This document shows positions 43,785 through 55,923 of a stretch of 64,000 nt of DNA, piece by piece. The notes below the pieces were generated by a model. That model was not told where the DNA came from. It saw only the letters and a list, made by a program, of their open reading frames with translations, and ran no database searches. The first letter of the stretch is position 1, and every line of letters begins with the position of its first letter. The position numbers and the translations under genes are program-made. Origin of the DNA: an uncultured Gammaproteobacteria bacterium (GTDB lineage Bacteria > Pseudomonadota > Gammaproteobacteria > Arenicellales > JAANXG01); contig CAMYKW010000003.1 in NCBI GenBank assembly GCA_947259175.1, forward strand, positions 54,719-118,718, in the 5' to 3' direction.

Positions 43785-46700
43785 TCAATGAGCCGGCAAG
43801 GGACCGACCGGCGCGCGTTTGATTAATGTGTTATGCGCGTCCCAGCGCGCTGCGGCGTCCAGTTCCACCCGATACTCGACTTGCTTGCCGACTTGGGTCG
43901 CGACCACGACGCCGTCGCGGAACAGGATGCGGTTGCCCGCCAACGCCGGGACCCGCGGGCCGGGGACGACAATACCGGCCAGATTGAGGGGATCGGCGCC
44001 GCTCACCGACGCCATCACCCCGTCTTTTGCGCGGCGTCGCACTTCACGCAGCAGCGCCACCGCCTCGCTGAGCGCAAACTGCTCGCCCGTCAGGCCGGCC
44101 ACGAAACGACCGCCGCGAATCTCCCCGCGGGCCTCCAATCGTCGGAACACGGGCAACAACAGCCGCCACGGCGACATCCACCCCGCCTCCCGGTCCAGCA
44201 AACACCGGCACACGACCCCGTAGCGGCGCAGCAGCGCCCGGCAAACCTCATCGAGTGGTGCGCCGTCTTCGCCGGTCGGAACACCGAAGCCACGGATCAG
44301 CGCCCAGCGGCCGGCTTCCTCGATCCCCCAAGCCGCGCTCCGGCGGCGGCCTCCTGAACGGCGCCGGCGACCGCTGCTCAACATCAAGGTCCGCAAACCA
44401 CTGAATCCGTCCGATGTGACCACACCGTTGGCGACCAATTCGCTCAACGCCGGCTCCACTTGTGTGGCCAGCATCCCGGACGCTTCGACCAGTTCGTCAA
44501 AGAACAATGCGCCGTGTTGCGCCAGCAGGTCGGCAATACGTTGCGCGCTGGCCGAGTTTACCGGTTGCAAACCGCGTTTGGCGGCGGCTAGATGCTCCCA
44601 GACTTGGCGCTGTCTCCTCGGTGTCAGCGTGATCGGCGTGGTGCGCACCGAGGACCCGCGCCGCGGTGCGGGCCCCGGCAAACCCAGGCGCAGCCACTGC
44701 AGCCGTCCCGCCATACACAAGCGGTCCAGCGTAGCGGGGGCGTAATCGGAGACCCGGGATGCGAGGATTTCCCCTTCCCACGCCGCCGCGGCGCTTTCAA
44801 AACCCGCCAATTGCTCGACCACCGCCAACAGCGCCTGTTCGCCGTGACCGGTCTGATCGGGCGACACGCGCTGCCAATCGAACAGAAAACGCATGAAGTC
44901 GGCGCAGCTTGCCGGTTCAATCTGTTTACGCAAGGTTTTGATCGTGTAGCGATGAATCCGCGCCAGCAAACGCCGCTCGCACCAGTTGTCGACGCCGTCG
45001 GCGTCGAGCACCGTGCGCATGACGAAGCCTTCCGCCTCCAGCGCCGCCAATGCCGCCTCCAGGTCGGTCGCCGGCAACGCGAACGTTGCCGCCAGTTCCG
45101 CCACTGTCACCGGTCCCAGCCCTTCCAGGCGGCTGCGCAGCAATTCGCGCAGCGCGTCATCTGCCGATTCGGCGCCGTGGTTTTTTGTGGCCACCGGCGT
45201 GATCGGCGGCGATCCGTGCGCATCCGGGTACAGCTTCGCGATTTGGGGGAGCCGCTCCGCCGCCACCCACAACTCGGGTCCGGCGCCGCGCCGCACCCGG
45301 GTGGCGCGCCGCTGCGCCACCAGGGCATCGAACAGATGCCGCCATGCGAAATCCAGCGCAGATCCCCCGCCGCCCTCGGAATCCGGCAGGTTGCCGCGTT
45401 CGCCCTCGCCGGCGGTGATAAAACCGTGGATCAGCAGCGCGTCGTGCAGTTCGTCGGCGGTCTGCGCCTGGGGCCACGCCTCGGCGCGCACCCGGGCGAT
45501 GGCCGCCGGGTCGAGACGTCCCAGATCCGCCGCGGACTGCGGATCCATGAACCCGCGCGCCTGCACCGCACTGGTGCGCCGCTCCTCGGCCGGAGCGTCG
45601 TCCAGGAATGCATAGGGGCGCGCCGTGAGGATCTCCTGGGCGAGCGGTGACGGCGACGCCAGATCGCGCGTTACGATCTTTACTTCACCTTGTTCCAATC
45701 GCGACAACAGGCGCTGCAGGCCGTCGACGTCCATTGCATCGTGGAGGCAATCGTCGATCGTCTGATCGACCAGCGGATGATCGGGAACCTCCCGTTGACC
45801 GACGATGTTCTCCTGACAGGCCAGCTGGTCGGGAAACACCACCGCGACCAGATCCTCGGCGTCCATGCGTTGTAACTGTGGTGGGATTCGCTTGCCGTTG
45901 CGGTTGCGCCGCACCGCCAGGGCGATGTTGCACACCCACCGCCAGCGGGTGATGAACAGCGGCACCGCCAACAGCGCCTGGATCAAGACCTCCCTCACGC
46001 TGTCGGCACGCAGGTAATGCCGCACTTCTTCCAACGGAAAACTGTGGGTGCTGCTAAGCGACAGCACGATAGTGTCTTCCAGCGCCGCCGCCTGCAGCTC
46101 GAAATTGAACTTGCGGCAAAAACGTTTGCGCAGCGCCAGCCCCCAGGCGCGGTTCAGACGTGAGCCGAAAGACGAGTGCACCACCAGATGGGTATCGCCG
46201 GATTCGTCGAAGAACCGCTCCAGCACGATGGTGTCCTGGGTTGGCAAGCAGCCCAGCGCCGCGTGACCGGCCGCCAGGTAGTCGTAAATCTGGCTCGCTG
46301 CCGCTTCGGCTAGCCCCTGTCGTTCCAGCCATGCGCGCACGCCCCATTCGCCGCTCTGGGACCATTGCGCCGCAAAGTCCTTGCGAAAACGCGCCACCGC
46401 GTGTGACAACTCATCGCTGCGGCCAGGCGCTTCCCCGAACCAGAACGGAATGTTCGGCGGTTGGCCCTTGGCGTCCTCGACGCGCACCTTACCCTGCTCC
46501 ACCCGCAGGATGCGATACGAGGTGTTGCCGAGCTGGAAGATGTCCCCGGGCAGGCTTTCAAACGCAAAGTCCTCGTTCAGGGTGCCGATCTGCTGCTCAT
46601 CGGGTTCCAGCACCACGTCGTAATCGAATTGATCCGGAATCGCGCCGCCGTTGGTGAGCGCGGTCAGACGCGCGCCGCGGCGTGGACGCAAACGCTGATT

Positions 46701-48134
46701 TACCGCATCGTAATGGAGATAGGCGCTTCTGCGGCCGCGCCGGGTGGAAAAACCATCGGCGAGCATGGCAACGACGCCGTCGAATTGCTCGCGGGTCAGC
46801 CCGCGGTACGGCCACGCGCAGGTCAGGCATGCAAATAAATCCGCGCAGGCCCATTCGCGGCTCGCTACTTCGGCGACGATTTGCTGCGCCAGGACGTCCA
46901 CCGGTTTCTCGGGCACCACCAAGGCCTCGAGCTCATCGCGGCCAATGGCGTCGAGCAAAGCCGCGCATTCCACGAGTTCGTCGCGGGACGTGGGGAATAG
47001 GCGGCCTTTGGGGATCGCTCCCAAAGCGTGTCCGGACCGCCCGGCGCGTTGCAGAAACGCGGAGATCGAGCGCGGCGAGCCGATTTGACACACCAAATCG
47101 ACGTCGCCGATGTCGATGCCCAGCTCCAAAGAGGCGGTAGCCACCAGCGCCTGAAGGCCGCCGGCCTTTAGACGTTGTTCGGCCTTGAGCCGTTGTTCCC
47201 GGGCGAGACTGCCGTGATGTGCGGTCACCGCCTCCTCGCCCAGTTGTTCCGCCAGATGGCGTGCAGTGCGTTCCGCCATGCGGCGGGTGTTGACGAAGAT
47301 CAGTGTGGTGCGGTGCGCGCGCACCAGCTCCGCCAGGCGCGCATACACTTTGCCCCAGGCCTCGGTGGACATCACCGCCTCCAGCGGAATGCCCGTCACC
47401 TCCATTGCCAGGTCACGCCGGCGCACGTGCCCCATATCCACGATCTTGCACGGCGGGTCGCCGCCACCGGTGAGATAGTTGGCGATTTCCCGCACCGGTT
47501 TCTGTGTCGCCGACAAACCGATGCGGGTCGCGGCCCGGCCGGTAAGCGCCGTCAGCCGCGCCAGGGACAGCGCCAGGTGGGCGCCGCGCTTGTTGCCGGC
47601 CAGCGCGTGAATCTCGTCGACGATTACCGTGTGCACCGTGGACAACATCGAACGGCCGGATTCCGCGGTCAATAGGATGAACAGAGATTCCGGCGTGGTC
47701 ACCAGAATATGCGGGGGCTGGCGCCGCATGCGCTCACGCTCCGACTGCGGCGTATCTCCGGTGCGCACCCATGCGCGGATGTCGACATCCGGCAAGCCCG
47801 ATTCCGACAGCTGATCGCGAACGCCCTGCAGCGGCAGTTCAAGATTCCTTCGAATGTCGTTGGACAGCGCCTTCAGCGGCGAGACATACAACACCTGGAT
47901 GGCGTCGGGTAAGCCGCCGCCCGCCAGGCCCTCCCGCACCAGGTCATCGATGGCGCATAAGAATGCAGCGAAGGTCTTACCGGAACCGGTGGGCGCGGCG
48001 ACAAGCGTGTGGTTGCGCGCGCGTATCGCCGGCCAGGCATGGGTCTGACACGGCGTTGGCGCAGCGAAAGTGGCGCGAAACCAATTGGCAACCGCTGGAT
48101 GAAAGGTGTGTAGCACCGGGGGAGAGTAAACCAT
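43785..48134 (-). CDS. lhr: Lhr-type DEAD/H helicase
   Basis: 1,449 residues from ATG 48134. The superfamily 2 core has Walker [15 protein letters not shown] (about 44-57), DEIHAL (Walker B), TATS/GLSAT-type motif III ([10 protein letters not shown]), and motif [14 protein letters not shown] winged-helix and the beta-barrel of Lhr-core follow, and the extra C-terminal 550 residues match the Lhr-CTD found in full-length bacterial Lhr, a DNA-repair helicase that unwinds RNA:DNA hybrids. The open frame continues to 48812 but its first 226 codons overlap divergent genes and have no similarity. Start here is fixed by [13 protein letters not shown]. Confidence 0.92.
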   Translation of the reverse strand: MVYSPPVLHTFHPAVANWFRATFAAPTPCQTHAWPAIRARNHTLVAAPTGSGKTFAAFLCAIDDLVREGLAGGGLPDAIQVLYVSPLKALSNDIRRNLELPLQGVRDQLSESGLPDVDIRAWVRTGDTPQSERERMRRQPPHILVTTPESLFILLTAESGRSMLSTVHTVIVDEIHALAGNKRGAHLALSLARLTALTGRAATRIGLSATQKPVREIANYLTGGGDPPCKIVDMGHVRRRDLAMEVTGIPLEAVMSTEAWGKVYARLAELVRAHRTTLIFVNTRRMAERTARHLAEQLGEEAVTAHHGSLAREQRLKAEQRLKAGGLQALVATASLELGIDIGDVDLVCQIGSPRSISAFLQRAGRSGHALGAIPKGRLFPTSRDELVECAALLDAIGRDELEALVVPEKPVDVLAQQIVAEVASREWACADLFACLTCAWPYRGLTREQFDGVVAMLADGFSTRRGRRSAYLHYDAVNQRLRPRRGARLTALTNGGAIPDQFDYDVVLEPDEQQIGTLNEDFAFESLPGDIFQLGNTSYRILRVEQGKVRVEDAKGQPPNIPFWFGEAPGRSDELSHAVARFRKDFAAQWSQSGEWGVRAWLERQGLAEAAASQIYDYLAAGHAALGCLPTQDTIVLERFFDESGDTHLVVHSSFGSRLNRAWGLALRKRFCRKFNFELQAAALEDTIVLSLSSTHSFPLEEVRHYLRADSVREVLIQALLAVPLFITRWRWVCNIALAVRRNRNGKRIPPQLQRMDAEDLVAVVFPDQLACQENIVGQREVPDHPLVDQTIDDCLHDAMDVDGLQRLLSRLEQGEVKIVTRDLASPSPLAQEILTARPYAFLDDAPAEERRTSAVQARGFMDPQSAADLGRLDPAAIARVRAEAWPQAQTADELHDALLIHGFITAGEGERGNLPDSEGGGGSALDFAWRHLFDALVAQRRATRVRRGAGPELWVAAERLPQIAKLYPDAHGSPPITPVATKNHGAESADDALRELLRSRLEGLGPVTVAELAATFALPATDLEAALAALEAEGFVMRTVLDADGVDNWCERRLLARIHRYTIKTLRKQIEPASCADFMRFLFDWQRVSPDQTGHGEQALLAVVEQLAGFESAAAAWEGEILASRVSDYAPATLDRLCMAGRLQWLRLGLPGPAPRRGSSVRTTPITLTPRRQRQVWEHLAAAKRGLQPVNSASAQRIADLLAQHGALFFDELVEASGMLATQVEPALSELVANGVVTSDGFSGLRTLMLSSGRRRRSGGRRRSAAWGIEEAGRWALIRGFGVPTGEDGAPLDEVCRALLRRYGVVCRCLLDREAGWMSPWRLLLPVFRRLEARGEIRGGRFVAGLTGEQFALSEAVALLREVRRRAKDGVMASVSGADPLNLAGIVVPGPRVPALAGNRILFRDGVVVATQVGKQVEYRVELDAAARWDAHNTLIKRAPVGPLPAH

Positions 48135-48200
48135 TGGTACCGCCGCTGGGAAGATCACGCCACATGGATCAGCGGTAAACGAGCGTGTATCCTGTACACC

Positions 48201-48668
48201 ATGGAAGAACTGCTGAAAATCAACGACATCCAGGAAGTCATTTCGGTGCTGTTCAGCGAAAGAATTCCCTACAACAAGCTGCTGGGGATGCGTGTCGGCT
48301 CGCTGGACCCGGCACGGCCCACGGTGGAACTCGACATGCGCGACGACCTGGTGGGGAATTTTATCCACGAGACCCTGCACGGCGGAGTAACCGCCGCGGT
48401 GTTGGACGTCACCGGCGGACTGGTTGCGTTCCTGAATCTGATGGAAAAGCTCGATGAGTTGTCCCGCGAGGACAAGGTCGGCCGCTTCGCCAAGCTCGGC
48501 ACCATCGATCTGCGCATCGACTATCTGCGCCCCGGGCGCGGCAGGCGTTTTGTATCCACCGGGTATATCCTGCGCACCGGTAACAAGGTCGCGGTAACCC
48601 GCATGGAGCTGCACAACGAACAGGACACACTCATCGCGGTGGGAACCGGCGCGTATACGGTATCCTGA
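48201..48668 (+). CDS. hotdog-fold thioesterase (YigI/PaaI-like)
   Basis: 155 residues; [20 protein letters not shown] (about 54-73) gives the active-site His and helix of the PaaI hotdog family, and [14 protein letters not shown] the back strand. YigI-like members hydrolyse medium- and long-chain acyl-CoA. ATG start at 48201, divergent from lhr with 66 bases between starts. lemA follows 18 bases after the stop, so the four downstream genes may form one transcript. Confidence 0.85.
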   Translation: MEELLKINDIQEVISVLFSERIPYNKLLGMRVGSLDPARPTVELDMRDDLVGNFIHETLHGGVTAAVLDVTGGLVAFLNLMEKLDELSREDKVGRFAKLGTIDLRIDYLRPGRGRRFVSTGYILRTGNKVAVTRMELHNEQDTLIAVGTGAYTVS

Positions 48669-48686
48669 TCCCGGGAGGCGGTAGAA

Positions 48687-49232
48687 ATGTCTGCAACAAT
48701 GATCGTACTCGGCGTACTCGGATCGATCGTGCTCGGCGCTGTTTTGATCTACAACCGCTTCGTCAAACGCCGTAACCTGGTGATGGAGGCGTGGAGCGGA
48801 ATAGATGTGCAACTAAAACGCCGCCACAACCTGATCCCGAACCTGGTCGAGACGGTTAAAGGATACAGCGGGCACGAGACCCAGGTGCTCAACGAACTCA
48901 CCGAGCTGCGCACCGGATCGCAACGGGCGGCCGAGCGCGGTAAACAGGAAACGCAGATCTCACAGGCAATCTGTAATCTATTGGCGGTGGCGGAACAGTA
49001 CCCGGACCTCAAGGCGAGCCGGAATTTTCTCGATCTGCAGGACAATCTCGATGAGATCGAGACCACGATTCAGCAGGCGCGCCGGTATTACAACGGCGCG
49101 GTGCGCGACCTGAACATCCTCGTCGAATCCTTTCCCAGCAATCTCATCGCCAGGACCTTCGGATTTCGCGCCGCCGAGTTCTTTGAACTGGAGTCTGCGG
49201 CCGCGCGGGCAGTGCCGAAGGTGGAGTTTTAG
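48687..49232 (+). CDS. lemA: LemA family protein
   Basis: 181 residues; N-terminal helix anchors the protein with a long extracellular or periplasmic N-in/C-out helical bundle. Signature [20 protein letters not shown] and [19 protein letters not shown] followed by [20 protein letters not shown]. The function of LemA is unknown. It has GGAGG at 48673-48678 and is 11 bases upstream of the DUF2207 gene, the usual LemA partner. Confidence 0.92.
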   Translation: MSATMIVLGVLGSIVLGAVLIYNRFVKRRNLVMEAWSGIDVQLKRRHNLIPNLVETVKGYSGHETQVLNELTELRTGSQRAAERGKQETQISQAICNLLAVAEQYPDLKASRNFLDLQDNLDEIETTIQQARRYYNGAVRDLNILVESFPSNLIARTFGFRAAEFFELESAAARAVPKVEF

Positions 49233-49243
49233 CCCGCCACGCG

Positions 49244-51103
<1,860 letters not shown>

Positions 51104-51106
51104 CGT

Positions 51107-52030
51107 ATGCGCGCACTGACGTCAGCCGGATCAGCACGCATCATACGGAGGATAGCCACCGACGTGTCATGTGCTCACAACAGATCACGCCGACCGCGAC
51201 CCGCGAAGGCGCTGGGCGCCTTTATACTCGGCGTGCTGCTCACCTGTGTCGGCAACTCCGGCCCGGCCGCCGAGACGACGCTGCCCCTGTTCGACACCCA
51301 TGTTCACTACAACCGCGATGACTGGGACGCATTCAGCCCCGAGGCGGTGATCGCGCTGATGCAACAAGCGGGCGTTACGCGCGCGCTGGTGTCCAGCACC
51401 CCCGACGACGGCAGCCTGATGCTCTATCGCCACGACGCCGCGCGCATCGTGCCGATTCTGCGGCCGTACCGGACGCCGGCCGATCGCGTCGACTGGTTCC
51501 GCAGTGACGCGGTGCTGGCCTATATCGAGCAGCGCCTGGAACAAAAGGGATACCGCGGCATCGGCGAGTTTCATCTCACCGACGCCGACCACGCCGCCGG
51601 CGACCACATCGCGAGGCTGGGCCAACTCGCCGTCGAACAAGGACTGGTGCTGCACGTGCACAGCGGCGCGGAAGTGATACGGGCGTTGTTCGCCACTGCG
51701 CCGCAGGCAAGCATTCTATGGGCCCACGCCGGCATGAGCGCGCCGCCGGCGCTCATCACCGAACTGCTCGATAGCCATCCCGGCCTGTGGACCGAGGTAT
51801 CCTTGCGCGCCGGCGACATCGCTCCCGGCGGACGGTTGAATGACGAATGGCGGGCGCTGTTCCTACGCCACCCCGACCGATTCATGATCGGCAGCGACAC
51901 CTGGACCACCTCGATCTGGCCGGACTACGTCAACGTCATCCAGCAACACCGCAATTGGCTGCGCCAGCTGCCCGAAGACGTGGCGGCGAAAATCGCTTAC
52001 GACAACGCGGCACGACTCTTTGCAAGATAA
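51107..52030 (+). CDS. exported metal-dependent hydrolase (amidohydrolase)
   Basis: 307 residues. N-terminal Arg-rich segment and hydrophobic stretch (ALGAFILGVLLTCVG) suggest export; SRRPRPAK before it is only a weak Tat-like motif. The barrel begins with LFDTHVHYNRD (His65, His67), and has WAHAGMSAP with His and FMIGSDTWTTS with the catalytic Asp, as in TatD- or amidohydrolase_2-type enzymes. Substrate unknown. It starts 3 bases after the DUF2207 stop, so is co-transcribed with lemA and DUF2207. Confidence 0.8.
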   Translation: MRALTSAGSARIIRRIATDVSCAHNRSRRPRPAKALGAFILGVLLTCVGNSGPAAETTLPLFDTHVHYNRDDWDAFSPEAVIALMQQAGVTRALVSSTPDDGSLMLYRHDAARIVPILRPYRTPADRVDWFRSDAVLAYIEQRLEQKGYRGIGEFHLTDADHAAGDHIARLGQLAVEQGLVLHVHSGAEVIRALFATAPQASILWAHAGMSAPPALITELLDSHPGLWTEVSLRAGDIAPGGRLNDEWRALFLRHPDRFMIGSDTWTTSIWPDYVNVIQQHRNWLRQLPEDVAAKIAYDNAARLFAR

Positions 52031-52051
52031 TGACAAAGAGCAGAAAAGGGG

Positions 52052-52444
52052 TCACACGATCTCAATCGTCGCGGCATGTCCGCGCGCCCCAAGGAGCTTG
52101 CGGTCCCGGGTAAGCAGCGGCGCTTCCAGGCCTTCAGCCAGCGCCAGGTAGGCGGCGTCATACGCGGTCGCAGTATCTTTCAGCGCCCAGATACGTTCCA
52201 GAAAGAGTGTGTGTGGATAGCGACTAATCGGCATGTCGCGGTGATCCTCCAAGGCTTCCGCCCCGCGCTGCTCGGTGATCTCGCCGCTGCGCGCATACCG
52301 ACGCAGAACCTGCGCGACCTCCAAGTCAATGAGGTGCGGGGCGTGGAGCGTCTCAGCAGGATCGAATAATCGCGGCTCGATCGCTTCGGCAGCGGGCGTG
52401 CGCAACAACAGCTCTAAAATGACGGACGCGTCAACGACGATCAC
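52052..52444 (-). CDS. PIN-domain toxin (FitB/VapC type)
   Basis: 130 residues with the complete PIN ribonuclease acid set: Asp5 (VVDASVILELLL), Glu42 (DLEVAQVL), Asp96 (YDAAYLALAE) and Asp114 (TRDRKL). Such VapC-type toxins cut RNA and are neutralised by the antitoxin encoded just upstream. The ATG overlaps the antitoxin stop by 4 bases (ATGA), giving coupled translation. Cytoplasmic. Assignment is firm; target RNA is unknown. Confidence 0.93.
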   Translation of the reverse strand: MIVVDASVILELLLRTPAAEAIEPRLFDPAETLHAPHLIDLEVAQVLRRYARSGEITEQRGAEALEDHRDMPISRYPHTLFLERIWALKDTATAYDAAYLALAEGLEAPLLTRDRKLLGARGHAATIEIV

Positions 52445-52671
52445 CGCTGATTGCGCTCATCACGCACGGCTTGCGTCGGCGAGGGCACCGGACTGACGGG
52501 CTGCCGTGCACGCAATCGCGCCCGCAATTCGGACAAAGGCGGGCGTTCCGCGGCACGCCGAATCTCGGCCAACAAGTAATCGGAGAGGGTCATGCCTTCC
52601 AGGGCGGCACGCGCCTTGAGCCGGCGATGAAGCTCGTCGGGAACATTACGTACCTGGATCATGCGGGACAT
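52441..52671 (-). CDS. ribbon-helix-helix antitoxin (FitA/VapB type)
   Basis: 76 residues: MIQVRNVPDELHRRLKARA (4-22) forms the ribbon-helix-helix DNA-binding start of FitA-like antitoxins, EGMTLSDYLLAEIRR is helix 2, and the C-terminus (ARQPVSPVPSPTQAVRDERN) is the toxin-binding tail. It represses its own operon via an operator overlapping its start codon. It forms an ATGA-overlapping unit with the toxin. Confidence 0.92.
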   Translation of the reverse strand: MSRMIQVRNVPDELHRRLKARAALEGMTLSDYLLAEIRRAAERPPLSELRARLRARQPVSPVPSPTQAVRDERNQR

Positions 52672-52704
52672 GTGATAACACTATTCACATGTGATAAACA
52701 TGTC
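52669..52704 (-). promoter_or_regulatory. putative FitA operator
   Basis: CATGTGATAA occurs twice as a direct repeat, 19 bases apart (52669-52678 and 52688-52697). The second copy lies in the perfect palindrome TCACATGTGA (52685-52694), and a further ACATGT half-site is at 52698-52703. This is the expected place and form for an antitoxin autoregulatory site. Confidence 0.6.
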
Positions 52705-52721
52705 AATGCTATTTCCAAGAC

Positions 52722-52785
52722 AAAACCGGGTCAGAGAACAATTAACTCTAGATACTCGACAAACTTGTTCTCTGACCCGTATTTT
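52722..52785. mobile_element. palindromic element with 15-bp perfect inverted ends
   Basis: Arms CGGGTCAGAGAACAA (52727-52741) and its exact complement (52765-52779) flank a 23-base interior; outward AAAA/TTTT extend the symmetry. GGGTCAGAG...-type palindromes are common substrates of REP-associated tyrosine transposases in gammaproteobacteria (from memory). It separates the toxin pair from the truncated second toxin. Confidence 0.65.
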
Positions 52786-52809
52786 CCTTCGGTCTCTTTG
52801 GTTGATTGT

Positions 52810-53121
52810 TCATCGCTTCTGTTTGACATCAAGCCAGTTCGCAACCCGCAGATCAGGTACCCGTGAGAACTTCCTTACATTGGCGGTCACAACCGTAAGG
52901 TTCAGCGCGCGGGCGTGTGCGGCGATGAATAGATCGTTCGGACCGATCGGAGTTCCGTTTAGGGTCAACTGCCAACGGATCTCCCCATAGTGACGATCGG
53001 CGGGCGTTTCGAGAGGCAGCACTTCCAGTGCCGAGAGAATCAGGTCAACGCGGTCTGCAAGTTTCTTGGAGCTGGACTTCGCGACGCCGCGCAAACCGGG
53101 GCGCCGTTGGGTAATGACCAT
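52810..53121 (-). pseudogene. truncated PIN-domain toxin (VapC C-terminal half)
   Basis: A 103-codon frame whose residues 12-100 match the C-terminal two thirds of VapC toxins: KSSSKKLADRVDLILSALEV, ADRHYGEIRWQL, GTPIGPNDLFIAAHARALN and LTVVTANVRKFSRV. The N-terminal 40-45 residues, with the first catalytic Asp and Glu, are absent; no upstream frame supplies them and no antitoxin gene is left. This looks like the remains of a second toxin-antitoxin locus. Confidence 0.75.
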
Positions 53122-53253
53122 TTTCGGGAGGAGATCGAACAGACCTTACGGCGGAAAGTGGGTCAGCCGCGACGCGGACATCCGGCAAAATCGAACCCCG
53201 ATATGCAGGAATAATCGGAGTGGTGATCGTTTGGCCTACGCTTTCCAGCGGTG

Positions 53254-53287
53254 CAGTACCCGTGATACGGGTACTGATCCCTTTTTT
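53254..53287 (+). terminator. possible plus-strand terminator
   Basis: Perfect 10-bp stem CAGTACCCGT / ACGGGTACTG with a 3-base loop, then ATCCC and six T. The U-run is displaced by five bases, so efficiency is uncertain; no plus-strand gene ends immediately before it. Confidence 0.45.
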
Positions 53288-53323
53288 AAAAAAACAAAGC
53301 CCCACCATTACGGTGAGGCTTTG
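53288..53323 (-). terminator. intrinsic terminator on the minus strand
   Basis: Read on the minus strand: stem CAAAGCC..CACC / GGTG..GGCTTTG (one mismatch) followed by seven T (plus-strand A run 53288-53294). No protein gene ends here; it appears to terminate the small RNA below. Confidence 0.75.
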
Positions 53324-53445
53324 CTGCTGGTGTCTTACCTCTCCACCATGCGGTTTGCCTCGGGTCTTGTAACCCGTGCATCCCGTCACGGCTCGGGGAT
53401 CGCTCGCCCATCGTGGCGCCAGCAGCACGGTGAGGAACTTTCCCG
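53288..53445 (-). ncRNA. candidate structured small RNA, unassigned
   Basis: On the minus strand, an 8-bp closing helix (GCTGCTGG, complement of 53419-53426, with CCAGCAGC, complement of 53323-53330) encloses about 88 bases with further possible stems: CCGTG/CACGG, CGGGT/ACCCG (loop TACAAG), and CCAC/GTGG. The terminator follows immediately. A TACTAT box (complement of 53452-53457) could be the -10 of its promoter, giving an RNA of about 158 nt. I compared it with RNase P RNA, tmRNA, SRP RNA, 6S, tRNA and common riboswitch consensus patterns from memory and found no match. The 5' segment CCTCACCGT recurs in the terminator arm, which could permit alternative pairing. Confidence 0.5.
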
Positions 53446-53723
53446 GGACATATAGTACACCCGGACCGGGATTAATCTCTTGATTCAGATCATGGCATCG
53501 CGTAATCAATACAGAAGCTCCCGCGTGTCTCGGCGGGCGCTTCTGCGCACCGGCGGCGAGCCGGTATACTAGTGCGCTCGTCGCACGCAGGCACCTGCCA
53601 AGGCGCGCCGCATCGTGCACATCAGCCATCGACAGAATAATTCTTAGTGCTGAACCGTGTGAATCGTGTGGCGCGCGCCGGGTAGCACGATGCAGACCCG
53701 ATCGATGTGTTAACAAATTGAAC

Positions 53724-53731
53724 TTGAGGAG
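53724..53731 (+). promoter_or_regulatory. pyk ribosome-binding site deciding a CTG start
   Basis: TTGAGGAG ends 9 bases before CTG 53741; an in-frame TAG at 53732-53734 excludes any start further upstream. Confidence 0.65.
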
Positions 53732-53740
53732 TAGCAAACC

Positions 53741-55171
<1,431 letters not shown>

Positions 55172-55207
55172 TTGGGTTGCCGTCAAGTTCCGGATGCGAC
55201 GTTGCAG

Positions 55208-55232
55208 CGAAAACCATAGCCTTAGCCACGGG
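55208..55232. repeat. REP-like repeat, copy 1
   Basis: 25 bases (CGAAAACCATAGC then CTTAGCCACGGG) that match the last 25 bases of the window at 21 positions. Located between pyk and msrB. Confidence 0.5.
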
Positions 55233-55376
55233 TTGAGTGAAGCGCAAGTGCTGGCGTTCGATATCGAGCCACTGCGGGGGTAGCCAGCGACTATTGCCCA
55301 GGTACTTTGCCACGCAATTTAGCGGCGGCCGGTTTTCGTGTTACCGTTTCGCCGTCAACTATCGGGAGTCTGGCGA

Positions 55377-55787
55377 ATGAAAGACAAGATCAGCAAGACC
55401 AACGATGAATGGCTGGATCAGCTCAGCGTCGAACAATTCCAAGTATGCCGCGACAAGGGCACCGAGCGGCCGTTCTCCGGCAAATACCACGACTCCAAGG
55501 AACCGGGAGTGTACCGCTGCGTGTGTTGTGGTGAACGGCTGTTCAGTTCGCAAACGAAGTTCGAATCCGGTACCGGTTGGCCGAGCTTTGCTGCGCCCGT
55601 GGATGCGGAACAAATTCGCACCCAAGAAGACCACAGCCACGGCATGCAACGCATCGAGGTGCTATGTGCGCGCTGTGACGCGCATTTGGGGCACGTATTT
55701 CCGGATGGACCGCAGCCTACCGGCCTGCGGTATTGCATCAATTCGGTGTCTCTGGACCTGGATCCCGAGAAATCGAAACAGGATTGA
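55377..55787 (+). CDS. msrB: peptide methionine-R-sulfoxide reductase
   Basis: 136 residues from ATG 55377 (GGGAG 8 bases upstream); reduces methionine-R-sulfoxide in proteins. Zinc-binding CxxC pairs: Cys48/Cys51 (CVCC) and Cys97/Cys100 (CARC); catalytic Cys120 in [18 protein letters not shown] and [10 protein letters not shown] are family signatures. There is no signal peptide, so it acts in the cytoplasm. An upstream in-frame ATG (55338) adds 13 unrelated residues. Stands alone between pyk and the convergent mltD gene. Confidence 0.95.
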   Translation: MKDKISKTNDEWLDQLSVEQFQVCRDKGTERPFSGKYHDSKEPGVYRCVCCGERLFSSQTKFESGTGWPSFAAPVDAEQIRTQEDHSHGMQRIEVLCARCDAHLGHVFPDGPQPTGLRYCINSVSLDLDPEKSKQD

Positions 55788-55923
55788 TGCGTCACCTTCG
55801 CGACGGCAAGACCGGACGGCGATGGCATCGGGTTTTGACGCCGCGCACCCGGTCGTGCCGAATATCCCGATATCATTGCGCCCCGCCAGCGCGGCCACGA
55901 CTTAATCTCGTCTGCTCAGCCGA

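Larger units (their letters stand above)
53122..53740. other. non-coding region upstream of pyk
   Basis: 619 bases without a supported protein gene. It holds a plus-strand hairpin (53254-53287), a minus-strand terminator and candidate small RNA (53288-53445), and the leader of pyk from about 53460 to its ribosome site at 53726. Confidence 0.6.

Noticed and set aside
44592..45650. Plus-strand frame of 352 codons inside lhr
   Set aside because: Antisense shadow of the Lhr C-terminal region.
48135..48812. N-terminal extension of lhr by 226 codons
   Set aside because: It overlaps the divergent thioesterase and lemA genes and lacks any helicase similarity; ATG 48134 directly precedes the conserved start.
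53323..53430. tRNA or other housekeeping RNA (RNase P, tmRNA, SRP, 6S)
   Set aside because: A CGGGT/ACCCG hairpin recalls an anticodon arm, but its loop has six bases, no T-arm or CCA end exists, and none of the known core motifs is present.
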